Assembly (NCBI GenBank): GCA_905250115.1
Contig: CAJNOI010000056.1
Span: 266,099-330,098, forward strand
Direction of reading: 5' to 3'
DNA: 64,000 nucleotides
From: Adineta steineri
Taxonomy: Eukaryota; Rotifera; Eurotatoria; Adinetida; Adinetidae
Position 1 is the stretch's first letter, and each line of letters begins with the position of its first letter. A program made the position numbers and the translations under genes. The notes beneath the pieces are model-generated. The model searched no databases, was not told where the DNA came from, and was given only the letters and a program-made list of their open reading frames with translations. Below are positions 35,989 to 47,924 of this stretch, in pieces.

Positions 35989-38900
35989 TGTTCTTAAAGA
36001 GGAAAAAGAAAAAGGGGACAAACCACAATGAATGAGTTCAATCACTCAGCCATCTTTTTTTTTCGAACTTCATCATTCAATTAGACTCCGTGTACAGGTA
36101 AAGGTCACTCAACGATAGATGGCATTCCTTTCAAATTTCATTCGTTGTCACAAACTTTATTAAAATTCTTCTTTTTCGTTCTTTTCAAAAATCGATCAAT
36201 CAATGAAAAAAGAAAGAACAAATCTATAGAACACTAAAAAAATCATAAAAAAAAAACATTCTGGCATAATCGATATATCACTTTTATTAGTCTAAATCTT
36301 ACTAATTTTCTATTGTCAAACAAAATAAATTTAATTAAAAGATCATGATTTACACAATTTCTTTTACAAGTTTTGAGTTGAATTACAAAACAAGATATAA
36401 TAATGAAAAGTATTTTATTGATATGAATAAAATGTTGTTAATTAATGTTGATTATTTTCTATGAATAGATACGTACTTCAAATGTATTTATTGTTTTTTA
36501 TGAAAGAATATTATAAAACTTAGTTTTTATTAGTATTTTCTTGTTTTCCGATCATTGAACAGTTAAAATATTTATATCTTTTATTTTATCCTTTTCAAAT
36601 CAATAATCATTGTATTGACTATACTATTCATTGTTCTCAAATATCAACATATATATATATTGAATTGCTAATCGAGGTATGCTCATTCTACTGCATATTT
36701 AAACATAAAAGATGAATGGGGGTATTGTTTTAATAGCTTTGCAACATTCAAAAGAGAGATAATGAAGACACATCGAAACTTGTGTAAAAAGATCTTTGGA
36801 ACTACTTTCCTGAGAGTTGTAGCCAGATATTTAAAACAAAAACTTTTGTTGTTGATGTTTTATGCAAAAGGAAATTAGGGTAATCAACTATATTTTGATG
36901 AGTAAAATATGTTATTAGTCGTAGTTAGAGATTGAATCTTTCCATAATTGTGTAGTTGTTTTTGTGATAGTTGTAGAACGCTCGCGGTAATCAATAAATT
37001 GATATGGTGTTGATAAGAGACATACTCTTTTTCTAAAAGCTTTCTATAATAGTTCTAGAAGAAAAAAAGTTAGAGAAATGTTTTCATCTAAGTGTCTATG
37101 CATCTTCATCGCTTTTTTTCAACGGTGACAAAAAAAACATCTCTTCATCTTCGTCCTATCGGAAGTTAATCAAAAAATATCTAACTGTCTTTTATTTTCA
37201 AGTGAGTAGCAATAGTAATAGATATTTAAGATTTCTTTTTTATATTCAACATTAATTGAATAAATAAATTAATAAAATATTTTCAAAGTTTAAATAGTTT
37301 TTTTTATGGTTAGAGAGAAGTATTGATATACTTAAATATTAATTAACTATAGAATAACGAGAAAATAATTCTATTAAATATATGATTTATTGTTAGAATA
37401 TAAGAAAAAAGAAATGTTGATACTCGTGCTGAGAATTTCTAATTTTATTATATAACTAGATGATAAAAGAAAATATTCTATTAAAATGATTGTTGCAATG
37501 AAAATCTAAGATTGATAGAAAAAGAAAAAATGTCTTTCTAATAAAATTATAAATTCTTCTCATGAGTACTTCTATTAATCAGACGAATATTGAGCAATAT
37601 TCTTAAGTATCAACATTTGTTAAAAATATATTCACATAAAAATTCTATATAAAATCCAGCTGTTTCGTTGTTTATCATATGATTAATTCATATGATGAGT
37701 GTTGACATTAGAATTGTAAGTGTAAAAATCACTTATAGATTTTGTAAGTATTCAATTATTATTCTCTTGGTAAATATATTTGTTCGAGTATAGATAACAT
37801 TTTCCTAATTTACTTTACAGTAGAATATGGATGAGAAGAGATTAATTCCCTCAAGAATTTTCCATATGATCTAATTAGTTAACAACAGTGGGATTGGATT
37901 TTATACGAGTATGAGTGTCAAACGGCTAAAATCATAATCGAAAATGAGATAGAAATATCCCAAATAGTGTCACAATGAGTTAAATATTCGAAAAAACTTT
38001 TCAGATTATAAATAATTAAAATTGTTTATTTATTTAGTACCAAAATCATATTGTTTCATAATATTCAATTATTAAATGGAAATAATAATTACTTTTTTTC
38101 TAAAGTAAGTATATTTATATTATAATTACATTTATTAATGTGTTTCTATTAAAAATCAAAACAATGAATGATTAGTAATTTATTATCAAAAAAATTCCAA
38201 GATCGTCGAATTTTTTCAATATTAATTCATTGTTAATTAAATATCGAGTAATTCATCTAAATTTATTATTGTTTTTGTGTTTATACTTAAGTCTATGTAT
38301 TCATATCTGTAAAAAGAAACAGTTATTTTCATCAAATTTTTTTATGTGTAACCCAGTGTGATTGTTTAGTAAAATTTTTGAAAAGCGTTATATGCAATGA
38401 AAAACCAAATTGAATGATATTTGTATATAAATACCTTATTGACAGTGTCTATTATTTTATTTCTTAGAATTGAATTTAATTCCAATATTATATTTTATAT
38501 AAAAACGAAATGAGAAAATGAATTATAATGGAATTATTTTAATTAAAGTGATGATTAAAATGGATTAAATATTTTTTATGAATGTAATGGAATATGAGGA
38601 TTTTTACAAAAACAAGTCGATTTAATCGATTATTTTGATTGTGTAAGAAAACAAATTTGATTTTGTGGATTCTAATCAATATTTCTGTCAATTTTTTAGA
38701 AGAATATCAATTTTAATCTGATATTTTCTTACCTTTTTTTGTCCATGGGTGCATTAAATATTATTTTCCATGAAGGTAACTATAGAAAATTTCCATATGA
38801 TCTAATAGTGTCTATCAAATTTCGCAAATCCATTTGAAACATAGGAGAGAGTACATTTTGTGTCTCATATTAATAGTCGTAATGAGATACAATCAAATGA

Positions 38901-40503
38901 ATATTATCCTAGTAGAGATTTGTACTCATTCGTATAGAAATATGAGAAAAAGTTCATAAAAAGTATATTTCGTATGATTGTTATTTGTTTAATTGATTTA
39001 ATTAGATTAATAAGATAATCTGAAAGGGATCTTTTTAGCTAATATTAATGTGTATTTATTCAATATAAAGATCTTTGAATTGTCACAAAAGAAAAAGTAA
39101 TATTGAATTGTAGACAAAAATTGTTTTTTTGTATCAAGGGAAAAGATATAATTAACTAGAGAAAAAGAAGTAAGTGAATAAGAGAAGAGAAGAGAAGAGA
39201 TTAATTTAATGAATAAGTAGAAAAATAAAAGAAATTTCTTACAAATGAATGACATAAAAAGAGAAACATTTTTAACTCGTCTAGTATTTAAATAAACCTT
39301 CAATTAGACAATTTCAAAAGATTTAGATAATAAAAACTTGTTTTTCTATTATTATTACTTTTTTTTATTTCAAAAAAAGACATTTTAGCAAAAATTTGGA
39401 ATATAATTATTTGTTTGTTATGATTGAAAAGAAATGTATTAGAATGACAATTATTCTATGGAGGTATAGATATTTTTACTTTTTATTTTATAATAAAAAA
39501 ACGTATTGATTTGAAATTTGTTATCTAAAATGTTGTAATAAAATAAATTTAATTAGGTTAATTTATAAAAAAATCTCTAAGTACTGTTATATAGAGAATC
39601 AATTATATGAAAAGATATTTATATTTTAAGAATAATTTAATAAGAATATATTTCTATATATATGTAGGTGATCAATAGACATGAAATGCAATTAGGATAA
39701 TTCAGATAAAACATTCTTATTGGATATAAATCATTGGAGAGAAAAAGAAAGAAAGAAAGAGAGAATAGAGTATAGAGAAATAAAATCTAGATCCGGATAA
39801 TTTCAAATTCTCTTCTCTTGTCTTACTGAAAAGACAATACGTAATTATATTAGATATCTAATTTGTCTTTTTCTTCTATTCTTATTAAGAAGAAGAAGAA
39901 GTGCAACGTGTTTTAATAATATTATTGATGATAATGAAAGAGTTTCGTTTATCATTATAATTGATAGAAAAACAACAAAAAAAAAAGAAGAAATCTTGTT
40001 CTTTTTATTTTGTTGAATTAAAAAAAAAGGTGGAGGTAGGTATTAAATTAGTTGATATTATAGAAAGAAGAAAATATTTGTATGAAAAAAAACGAGAGAG
40101 TTTTTCTTTTTCTCATTTCCGTCATAGTTTTTGATTTGATATCTAATGGATGTCATGATTGATTCGGTGCATGACTGATTGCCTAAAGGCAAAACACATC
40201 TAAACTTTTCTTTGAAAGCATCCTTAAAGAGTAGATCTATATTAACATTTGCTTTTTTTTCTTTTCTCTTTCACTTTTCATCTTATAGAATTATCAATCA
40301 CATTATATAATATTTTCTTTTCAAATTTCCGATTAGAATTTACTTTTTTTTTTTCTTAAATAGAAAGAGATTTTTATGAAAAGAATCCGGTAAGAAGTAC
40401 GCTTATTGTGTTAGATCATTATTAAAAAGAAAACTCTTTGTTTTTCTCGAATAAAAAGTTGATATTTGATATTTTTTAGAATGGTAAATTGGAAAATCAA
40501 ATA
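35989..40503. other. 4.5-kb gene-poor spacer
   Basis: Strongly A/T-rich, with scattered poly-A/T and GAA runs (39890-39901). Short frames (for example 39007-39303 on the minus strand) have no recognisable features. Nothing further is supported. Confidence 0.55.
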
Positions 40504-41702
40504 ATGAATTCAAATGATTCACGTGCTCGTGACCTTCTTATACGATTTAGTGAAGGTTATGCTCAAATTCATGGTCGAATAGTATTTCCAATAACAATAT
40601 TAGGTATTTTAACAAGTATAGTAACAATAATAATATTAAATCGAAAAAATTTTCAAACACCAACAAATTTAATTCTTCAACATGTTGCATTTTTTGATAC
40701 AATTGTATTATTCTCATATAATATTTATTCATTATATTTTTACATTCTTCATGATCCAAATCCATTCGTTGGTCAATCACAATTTTGGGTACGATTTGCA
40801 ATATTTCATTCAAATATTGGTGTAACAGCACATTCAATTGCTCTATGGCACACTTGTCTTCTTGCTATTGTAAGTCTCGAAAAAGATATTACATTTTTTT
40901 TTTCTTCTTTTATTTAATAAATGAAAAAAAATTTGTTTAGATTCGTTATACAATAATATCAAAGCCAAGTCAAGTATCAGTTAATTCTACACATATAATA
41001 ATATTAGCTTGGTTAGTTTGTCTTATAGTATGTTTATTAATGATACCAAGTTATATATTATATAGTGTTATCTCTTATCCTGCACATATGTTATTACCAC
41101 AAACTTATGAAAATAATTCAACAGAAATTGTGTATTGGATAAGTCCACCAAGTGATAAACATTTGCAAAATATTTCACTACGAATCATAGCAATATGTTT
41201 TAAAATCTCTCCTGTTATTATCTTAATCATTTTTAGTGTTTTGTTAATATTAAATATTCGTATTGCACGAAAATTACGTGAACGTCTTCGTCGTCGTTGT
41301 TCATCAATGAATTCTTCATCAAATTTAAAACGTGAAATGAGAACAACAACAATGCTTGTTTTAATAACATTATGTACTGTTTTTGTTGAACTTCCACAAG
41401 GAATTTTATTAGTTGCAAAGGATATTGATAAAAAATATGATTACTATTATCATATCTTGGGAGATTTTTGGGATATAACATCAATTAGTTCATCATTTAT
41501 AACATTTGTTATGTATTGTTCTATGTCACAACAATTTCGAATGGAAATGATTCAACTTATTTTACCATCATTTTGTATTAATAAATGGAATTTAAAAACT
41601 AATACAAATTCTATAACAAGACAAATTAGTCTCAAACAAATTAAAACACAAAATTCACCATTAATTATTCGAAAACCAACAAATATTCCGACAGATATTT
41701 AA
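40504..41702 (+). CDS. neuropeptide-type GPCR resembling myosuppressin/FMRFamide-class receptors (2 exons)
   Basis: Exons 40504-40869 and 40941-41702 give 375 residues. ATG 40504 is the first in frame; a seven-codon upstream ORF (40481-40504) ends in TAATG overlapping it. TM1 is 'RIVFPITILGILTSIVTIII', followed by 'NRKNFQTPTNLILQHVAFFD', the TPTN-x-IL-x-x-x-A/x-x-D loop-TM2 signature of DMSR/FMRFamide-like receptors. Exon 1 ends in TM3 (HTCLLAI) and exon 2 continues IRYTII. The third loop is basic (RKLRERLRRRC). TM6 contains 'TLCTVFVELPQGILLVAKDI', the ELPQGI motif also typical of that class. TM7 is 'ISSSFITFVMYCSMSQQFR'. The ligand is unknown. Confidence 0.8.
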
Positions 41703-42942
41703 TTTTAGAAAAAAAAAAATTCTTTTTTTGTTTTATTAAATGTCTTATTCAGAATTTATTTAAGAAAAAAACAAACAAACAATTTTCTTTTTCTTTTATT
41801 GTATTGCGTGACAAATCAATAAAAGAACTTATTTTTATTTTAAACATAGGAGAGACTCTTACGCATGTGTTTAATATAAGAGCTCTAATTAAAATGAACT
41901 CATTGAAATAATAAATTTAATAAGCATTTAGAACATCAAGTGTATTCTCAAAATATTTCGATTTTCTCTCTAATAGAATCAAGTAAAAGATGAGTACTAT
42001 CTGTATTTCAAAGATCGATTCTTGTTTGAATTTTCCTATGATAATACTTTGTTTTTCTTGAAATGAAAATCAATCATATGAATAAATTATTTATTTATCT
42101 TCTTAACGTATGATGTTATAATGAATAAGAATGAAAGGTTCTACAATTATTTGAAAAGAAATTCGGAGTTCATTTGAAGAAATCAAAGTTGTTCCATCAA
42201 TTCCCTTGACGATATATTTTCTAATGATGGATCTTTCAAGAAAAAAATTCCGTTTCATGTGTGAAATTCATCGTTTTCTTTAAGACTTACGATCAAAATA
42301 TTTATTAACATAAGACATAACAGAACGGCTCATATTTCCATAATTACGTCTAAATATTGTATTGGAATTGTTGTAAAACTCTAATAGAATTTATTTTTTA
42401 TTTTATTAGGAAAATATAGGAGAATTTTATAATATTTTGTTCCACTGTTAAAACTTTTAAGATACACTCTATTTATCTTATCTCACTATTGTAAATACAT
42501 TGATACTGATATTATTATTATCACTGTAAATTATATATATCTATAGTGGAAATCAAAATTTTAACGAATCTTTTTGTTTTTTGTTCAAAATGATTTGAGT
42601 AGTGAAGAAAGTATTCAATCTATTACACGAAATTAAAAGAAAACATTTCTAAATAATTATTAAATAAAATAATGAAGTTTATTAGAAGATGATTCTATTA
42701 TAAAACTGGTTTTTGATCTATTTTAAATGATTAGTAATTAAATCTCGTCTATAGATTGATGTCATTGTATGATATGTCGACATGATTCTTATTAGATGTT
42801 TTAATGATAGCCAATGATGAAAGAATCGTGCTATACTTAAATCTAAAATAAGAAGATTATCTATTTTTTCATCATATTCACCAATTAAACTAAAATGTCT
42901 ACTTCGATAAATATACTTTTTTTCTTTTACATAATACTGTCT
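41703..42942. other. A/T-rich intergenic spacer
   Basis: No coding frame or RNA gene recognised. Confidence 0.55.
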
Positions 42943-43264
42943 CTAATAATTAACAATTAGAAAATGATCTTGTTTTGTAAGATCTTCTAGAAATTGTTCT
43001 TCGATTGCCTCATTATGACAATATTGAATTTGAGAAGAAGGACCAGAAATTTGAATAACATTAGACAATTTAGCTAATGTACTTCCATTAAAAATATAAT
43101 CTTTGGCAATAGCTGAATAAAGATCTGGTTGATTCAATTTTTTCAATAGTATAAGTGTATTCAATAATATAGTAGCACAATCAATATAGAGAAATTATTA
43201 TAGATGGATACCAAAGATCCGTTGGTAAATCATGTCTAAATAAAACTTTTACATTAAAGTTCAT
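42943..43264 (-). pseudogene. possible frameshifted small gene
   Basis: From ATG 43264 the frame reads 'MNFNVKVLFRHDLPTDLWYP' and 'SIIISLY' then TGA. One frame over, an open reading frame continues without pause ('YIDCATILLNTLILLKKLN' ... 'QFLEDLTKQDHFLIVNY') to a stop at 42943. The change of frame near 43180 has no plausible intron. It could be a one-base error or true decay. No family recognised. Confidence 0.35.
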
Positions 43265-43581
43265 CTCAAAGAAATTCAATTGAAAACTAAAACGAATTGT
43301 TGATATATAAATAAAAGAGTATTAAAAGATAAATATCATATTTGTATGTATGTTACTATGTTCGACAGAGATTGCAAAAGAAATGAGACTTTTTCAGATG
43401 TTTTACATTTAAAAAATAGAAATCTTTTTTAAATTAGGAAATAAAAAAAGTAAGATATATCCCTATGCTTTTTTTCATATATGATTTATTATTTCATAAA
43501 ACAAAAATACAGTTAACATTCTACCTAAAAGTATTATTTATGTACATCTATGAAAAAAAAGCATTTGATTATTGAATAAAT

Positions 43582-44003
43582 TTACATGAATTGACATAAA
43601 CGATCAAAATCTGATTTTATTGGAATAAAATTCATTGGATAATTAATTAAAGATTGAAAATACGAATGTTTTTCTTTTTGTTTTTCATTAAAATAATTTC
43701 TATGAGAATCAAAATAATTCAGAAGAATAAAATCCTAGAAGAAAAAAAGAATATTTTAATAAGAAAAACAAATATATTTTGATAAGAAAAACAAACTTCA
43801 TTTGTTGTTGAATTTCGTTTTAAAATTTGAGTAATATCTTTTTGAAATGTATTCCATGATGATAAATGTGAAAGAGATAAGATTCTATAAGGTAATACAA
43901 GATCTGTTACACTTTTTTCAATAACATTTCGAAGACTTGATCCAATTATTGATGAAAAATCATTTTCATCAAAATTACTTTCTTCACTTTTACAATTCAA
44001 CAT
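43582..44003 (-). CDS. unknown 119-residue protein (2 exons)
   Basis: Exons 43797-44003 and 43582-43734, phase 0. Acidic start (KSEESNFDENDFSS), a helical middle ('LRNVIEKSVTDLVLPYRIL', 'TFQKDITQILKRN') and a Tyr/Phe-rich end. No signal or membrane segment. It lies just upstream of the frameshifted unit on the same strand; they could be related transcripts, but a clean TAA at 43582 separates them. Confidence 0.5.
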
Positions 44004-45659
44004 TTTTAACGATTAAATTAACGTTTGTCCGTTCGTTATAATCAGTTCTTAGCAAGAGGTCGCTATGAGATATATATATTTCATTATTGGTTAGAAATAA
44101 TTACAAATGACAAATATAAATTTAGGTTCATTTCGTATTTGAATCGTAGTTTAAAATAAAATCTATTTACTTTGTATAGATATATCTTGAATCGATCATA
44201 TATAAAACTAATCAATTGATGATAATAAATTATAGTTTCTAAAAGACAGGTTATTTATTACAAATAGTTTCCATTGATTCTAATTGCATGTCTTTAACAT
44301 TACTGAATTATATCAAAACAAATAAACTATATCTCTGTACAGATTTATTTGTTCACGTCGTGAACAAATGAAATTATTCTCTCGACTGAAGCGAGAGTCA
44401 AATTAAATAAGACAGTGTAACGTTCCTTAGTAAATCAATGCTTAAAAAAATTACATGAATGCGAGAGGAATTACTAATACACAGCTACATATAAGACTAC
44501 CACCTAAGGCGCAGTCTCGAGAGATGAGTTCGTTATTTTCATCGGTCTATTCATGTGCGAAGACTTTCGCATGTTGACAATGACGGATCGGAGGGATATC
44601 GACGATCAACTGCGAGATGTATGTTATAGACTATTTGCTATGAAAATTTCGATGGAGTACAAAGAAATGCGATATCTAACAAAAAATACATTAATGACGT
44701 CTTGATAGAAAATTCAGTCGAGAGTTTAATTCATTCTTTTAAGTTCTATGAATATTAGTTGTCATTTTATAGAATGCCTGATTTTGAACTCATCTGATAC
44801 TTGATTATATTCATAAATTCATACCAAATCAAATAATTAAAACTATTTAGAGATCATTGATTTCTATTAATAAATAAAATTTAAACTTTCTTCCTTAACT
44901 GAAAGTTTGCAATTCTGTTACTCGTGTCTTTACAGTTGCTTATTCAATAGAAAAATGCTCAAAAAAAATCACACTATTGTCCAACGTATTTGTCAGATAA
45001 TGGTTAACTAAAAATAGTTGCTGTGTTATTTAATAAATAGGCAAAAAACTTGAGTCTATAGAACAAAGATGAACTGACGATTTATACTTGAGAAACTTAC
45101 AGAGCAAGTTTCTCTAAAAAAATGATATTGCTATGTTTTTGTTCCTCTCTTAGTAAATAAATATTTTTAAAAAGTGATTAACTACTTGTTATAGAACGTA
45201 TAGATGAGATAAAGAAGCATACTTTTAAATAAAAGATAAGGAGACTTTAAGAAAGATATTTTCATCACAATCATTGACTTATTTTATCATAAAGTAAGTT
45301 TGTAGGAAGAAATTAATTTCTTTTCGAATTAATTTACAAATAGATATAAGAAAAAAAAATATGTTTATGTCATGTTTTTTCATGGATGACATAAATTTGA
45401 ATATAAGAAAAAGTTTTACGTGATTTTATTGAGAAATACTTAATAGCGTTATGCCTTTTTTTGTTTTGATTACTGTGAAAATATAGTGTTTGACAAAAAC
45501 AAACTAACAACGTCATTAGTTTTCAGTTGGTAATGAGTTATGCTTGATTAGTTTTTGTTTTTTCCTCAAATGACGTAAATTAAAAATACCTATATAAATA
45601 CAACTGAGTTTTTCATAAAAATTATTCTTTTGAAATAAAACTTTTTTGTTTGAATAAAA
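44004..45659. other. intergenic spacer with hairpin cluster
   Basis: Mostly A/T-rich. The sub-region 44340-44700 is higher in G+C and contains the palindromes listed separately. No gene seen. Confidence 0.55.
44347..44397. repeat. adjacent perfect palindrome and hairpin
   Basis: ATTTGTTCACG-t-CGTGAACAAAT (44347-44369) is a perfect inverted repeat with 11-bp arms; ctctcg/cgagag (44379-44397) follows 9 bp later. A third stem tgcgaa/ttcgca lies near 44556-44571. The cluster could be an element end or a structured transcript. Confidence 0.5.
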
Positions 45660-46058
45660 ATGTTTGGTGGACACCATCATCATCATCATAGTGGCATGGG
45701 TGGCATGCAGGGTATGGGTGGCATGGGTGGCATGCAGGGTATGGGTGGCATGGGTGGCATGCAGGGTATGGGTGGCATGGGGGGGCATGCAAGGCATGGG
45801 TGGCATGGGAGGATTTGGTGGTGGAGTACAAGAAATGGCTTCAGATTGGGCCATTAATCGTTTCGTTCCAGGAGGATTACATAGTGAGTTATTAATAGAA
45901 TTTTTTTTTTAAATTTCTTCTTTTTTCTATTAATTTAAGGTCCAATGGGCATGATGCTTGATAACATGATTGGTGGAAATCCAAATGGAGGAATGCAAGG
46001 TGGATTTGGAGGAGGAATGCCAGGAGGATTTGGTGGAATGCAAGGTGGTTATTATTAA
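45660..46058 (+). CDS. Gly/Met-rich small protein with His6 and 9-residue repeats (one-base frameshift)
   Basis: Exons 45660-45883 and 45940-46058. The start is MFGGHHHHHHSGMGG, then tandem copies of the nonapeptide GMQGMGGMG (27-bp repeat). The second part is 'VQEMASDWAINRFVPGGLH' and, in exon 2, 'SPMGMMLDNMIGG' and a Gly/Met/Phe tail ending GGYY. The two parts are in different frames: a run of seven G at 45779-45785 contains one base too many, and total exon length is 343 (one over a multiple of three). Splice signals and the downstream stop fit the second frame. Gly-rich low-complexity chains with Tyr ends can phase-separate or form structural material; no function is known. Confidence 0.6.
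45690..45812 (+). repeat. 27-bp coding tandem repeat
   Basis: The unit ggcatgcagggtatgggt plus ggcatgggt is repeated about three and a half times within exon 1 of the Gly/Met-rich gene; the last copy is altered by the extra G and a 'caagg' variant. Confidence 0.8.
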
Positions 46059-47924
46059 CAAAATAAAGTTCAAGTTTTTTTATGACTGTTACAGTTATGT
46101 ATAACATGAAAAACTCTTTTTTTTAAATACGTATTTATTAATAAACAAAATATATTGAAATATATTTGAAAAAATTAATATTACCAATTAAACTTCATGT
46201 TGAAGGTGTGGAGAAAAAGAAGCATCCACACCCATGCACGTTGACGAATGAATATATAAATAAGCAACTCAAATTTAGAAAATTATTTTTGTTAGAAGAT
46301 AAGCATTTATAACAAGAAATTAATAAATAAATATTCAAACTTGTCAATATTTGATGAGTAGATGCTAGTTTTTATTAAAAAATGTATATAATTTGATATA
46401 GATAATAATACAAACTTGTCAATATTATAAGATTCATAGTTAATTGTACTTCTCAAATGAATCAACTATTAAATCAGATTTTTATCTAGATTAAGATAGA
46501 AAAAATGATGGATGAGAATGATAAATCATCGATTTTGATAACTGATATTAAATTATAAATTAATTCGAAAAATATATGAATATTTTTACAAATTTATCGA
46601 ATGAGTATAGTCAGTATGTAGTGTTCTAATATAACCGTAGAGATTTGAAACATTAAGAAGTTATCCATGTAAATAGTCTACAGTCTCATAGTTTCAAACA
46701 AACCCTTATGAATTTAATATCAAAATATTAGTTCATATATGACTCACAATGTTTGATCGTGAAAAGTTCTAGTAGACCAATTTGACTTCTTATGCGTCTC
46801 TGTTCTTTCATAGAACATGAAAACAGGTATTTGAAAAAAACGACATAAATTTTTTTGTTGAACAGTTTTAAGAAATCTAGGTGAAAACATTCATTAACAA
46901 ATTTTGACGCAATATTTTCGATCTATAAGAGAACACCAAGATAGTAAAGTTGCAGACTAAGTGATGTTATATCAATTAATTTGAATTTTTAAATACTTTA
47001 TATTCAAGATAATAGTGATATCGAGTCAAGTTTAATATAATTCAATATGTGTTTTCATGATAAATATGAATATTGTCTTCGATTCAATCCTTGATCTTGT
47101 TTTAATATTTAGAAAAATCTAAAAATGTTGTACACTAGAATAAATGTGAATTAATCTTTGGTAAATATTCGTAAGGAAGAAGTGGATAAAAAAAGATTCT
47201 TTTTTTCTGTTATCTTAATGTTGAGTTGTAGATAAATGTAATTAATATATTGTTAAACTATCTTTATTAGTTTGATGAAATAATCAATGATATAATAGTG
47301 GAGAAAAGAAAGAAAGAATATGTGGAAACAATTATTGATGAAGGTTATTTATCGTTTTTATTCAAAGATTATATATGATATATGTCTATATCGCTAACCT
47401 TTCGAGCTGTTATCATATAATATGTAAAGAATAGTAAACGTCAGTGTGTCATTCAATACTATTCATTGACAATTTATATTAGAGAAAAGAGAGACGAGAA
47501 CAGGTAGAATAATAATATACCAATGACAATCATCAAACGTTTTTTCTTTATTGAAAATCGATCAATATTTACAATAAATAGTAAGATATCATATGATATA
47601 TTATCAATATACAAACAAATATTTAGCTTATTCGATATATCGAAATAATCTATGATCCCCCTTTTTCCTTCTTCTTCTCTCTCTCTCTCTCTTTCTTTCT
47701 TTCTTCTTGATACTCAATCTATTGTGAGAAGAGAGAAAAGAAAAAAAAAAAAACGAGAGTTGTTTTCTCTTTTTCTTCTCATACAGTCTTTGCATATGTA
47801 ATGATTGTCGTTCTTAAGCAATATTATATATACATATACATTATCGATTGGTCTTCTAAGCATAATTTTCTTTTATAGTAAATCCATTTTGATTGCAATT
47901 ATCAAGGATAGACATAAACAAAAA
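46059..47924. other. A/T-rich intergenic spacer
   Basis: Contains (CT)n at about 47671-47703 followed by poly-A. No coding frame is supported. Confidence 0.55.

Noticed and set aside
39007-39303. 98-codon minus-strand frame
   Set aside because: Low-complexity Phe/Leu/Ser translation of A/T-rich DNA.
45516-45854. Minus-strand frames rich in His-Ala-Thr/Pro over the Gly/Met-rich gene
   Set aside because: They are the reverse reading of the 27-bp repeat; no start, splice or domain support.
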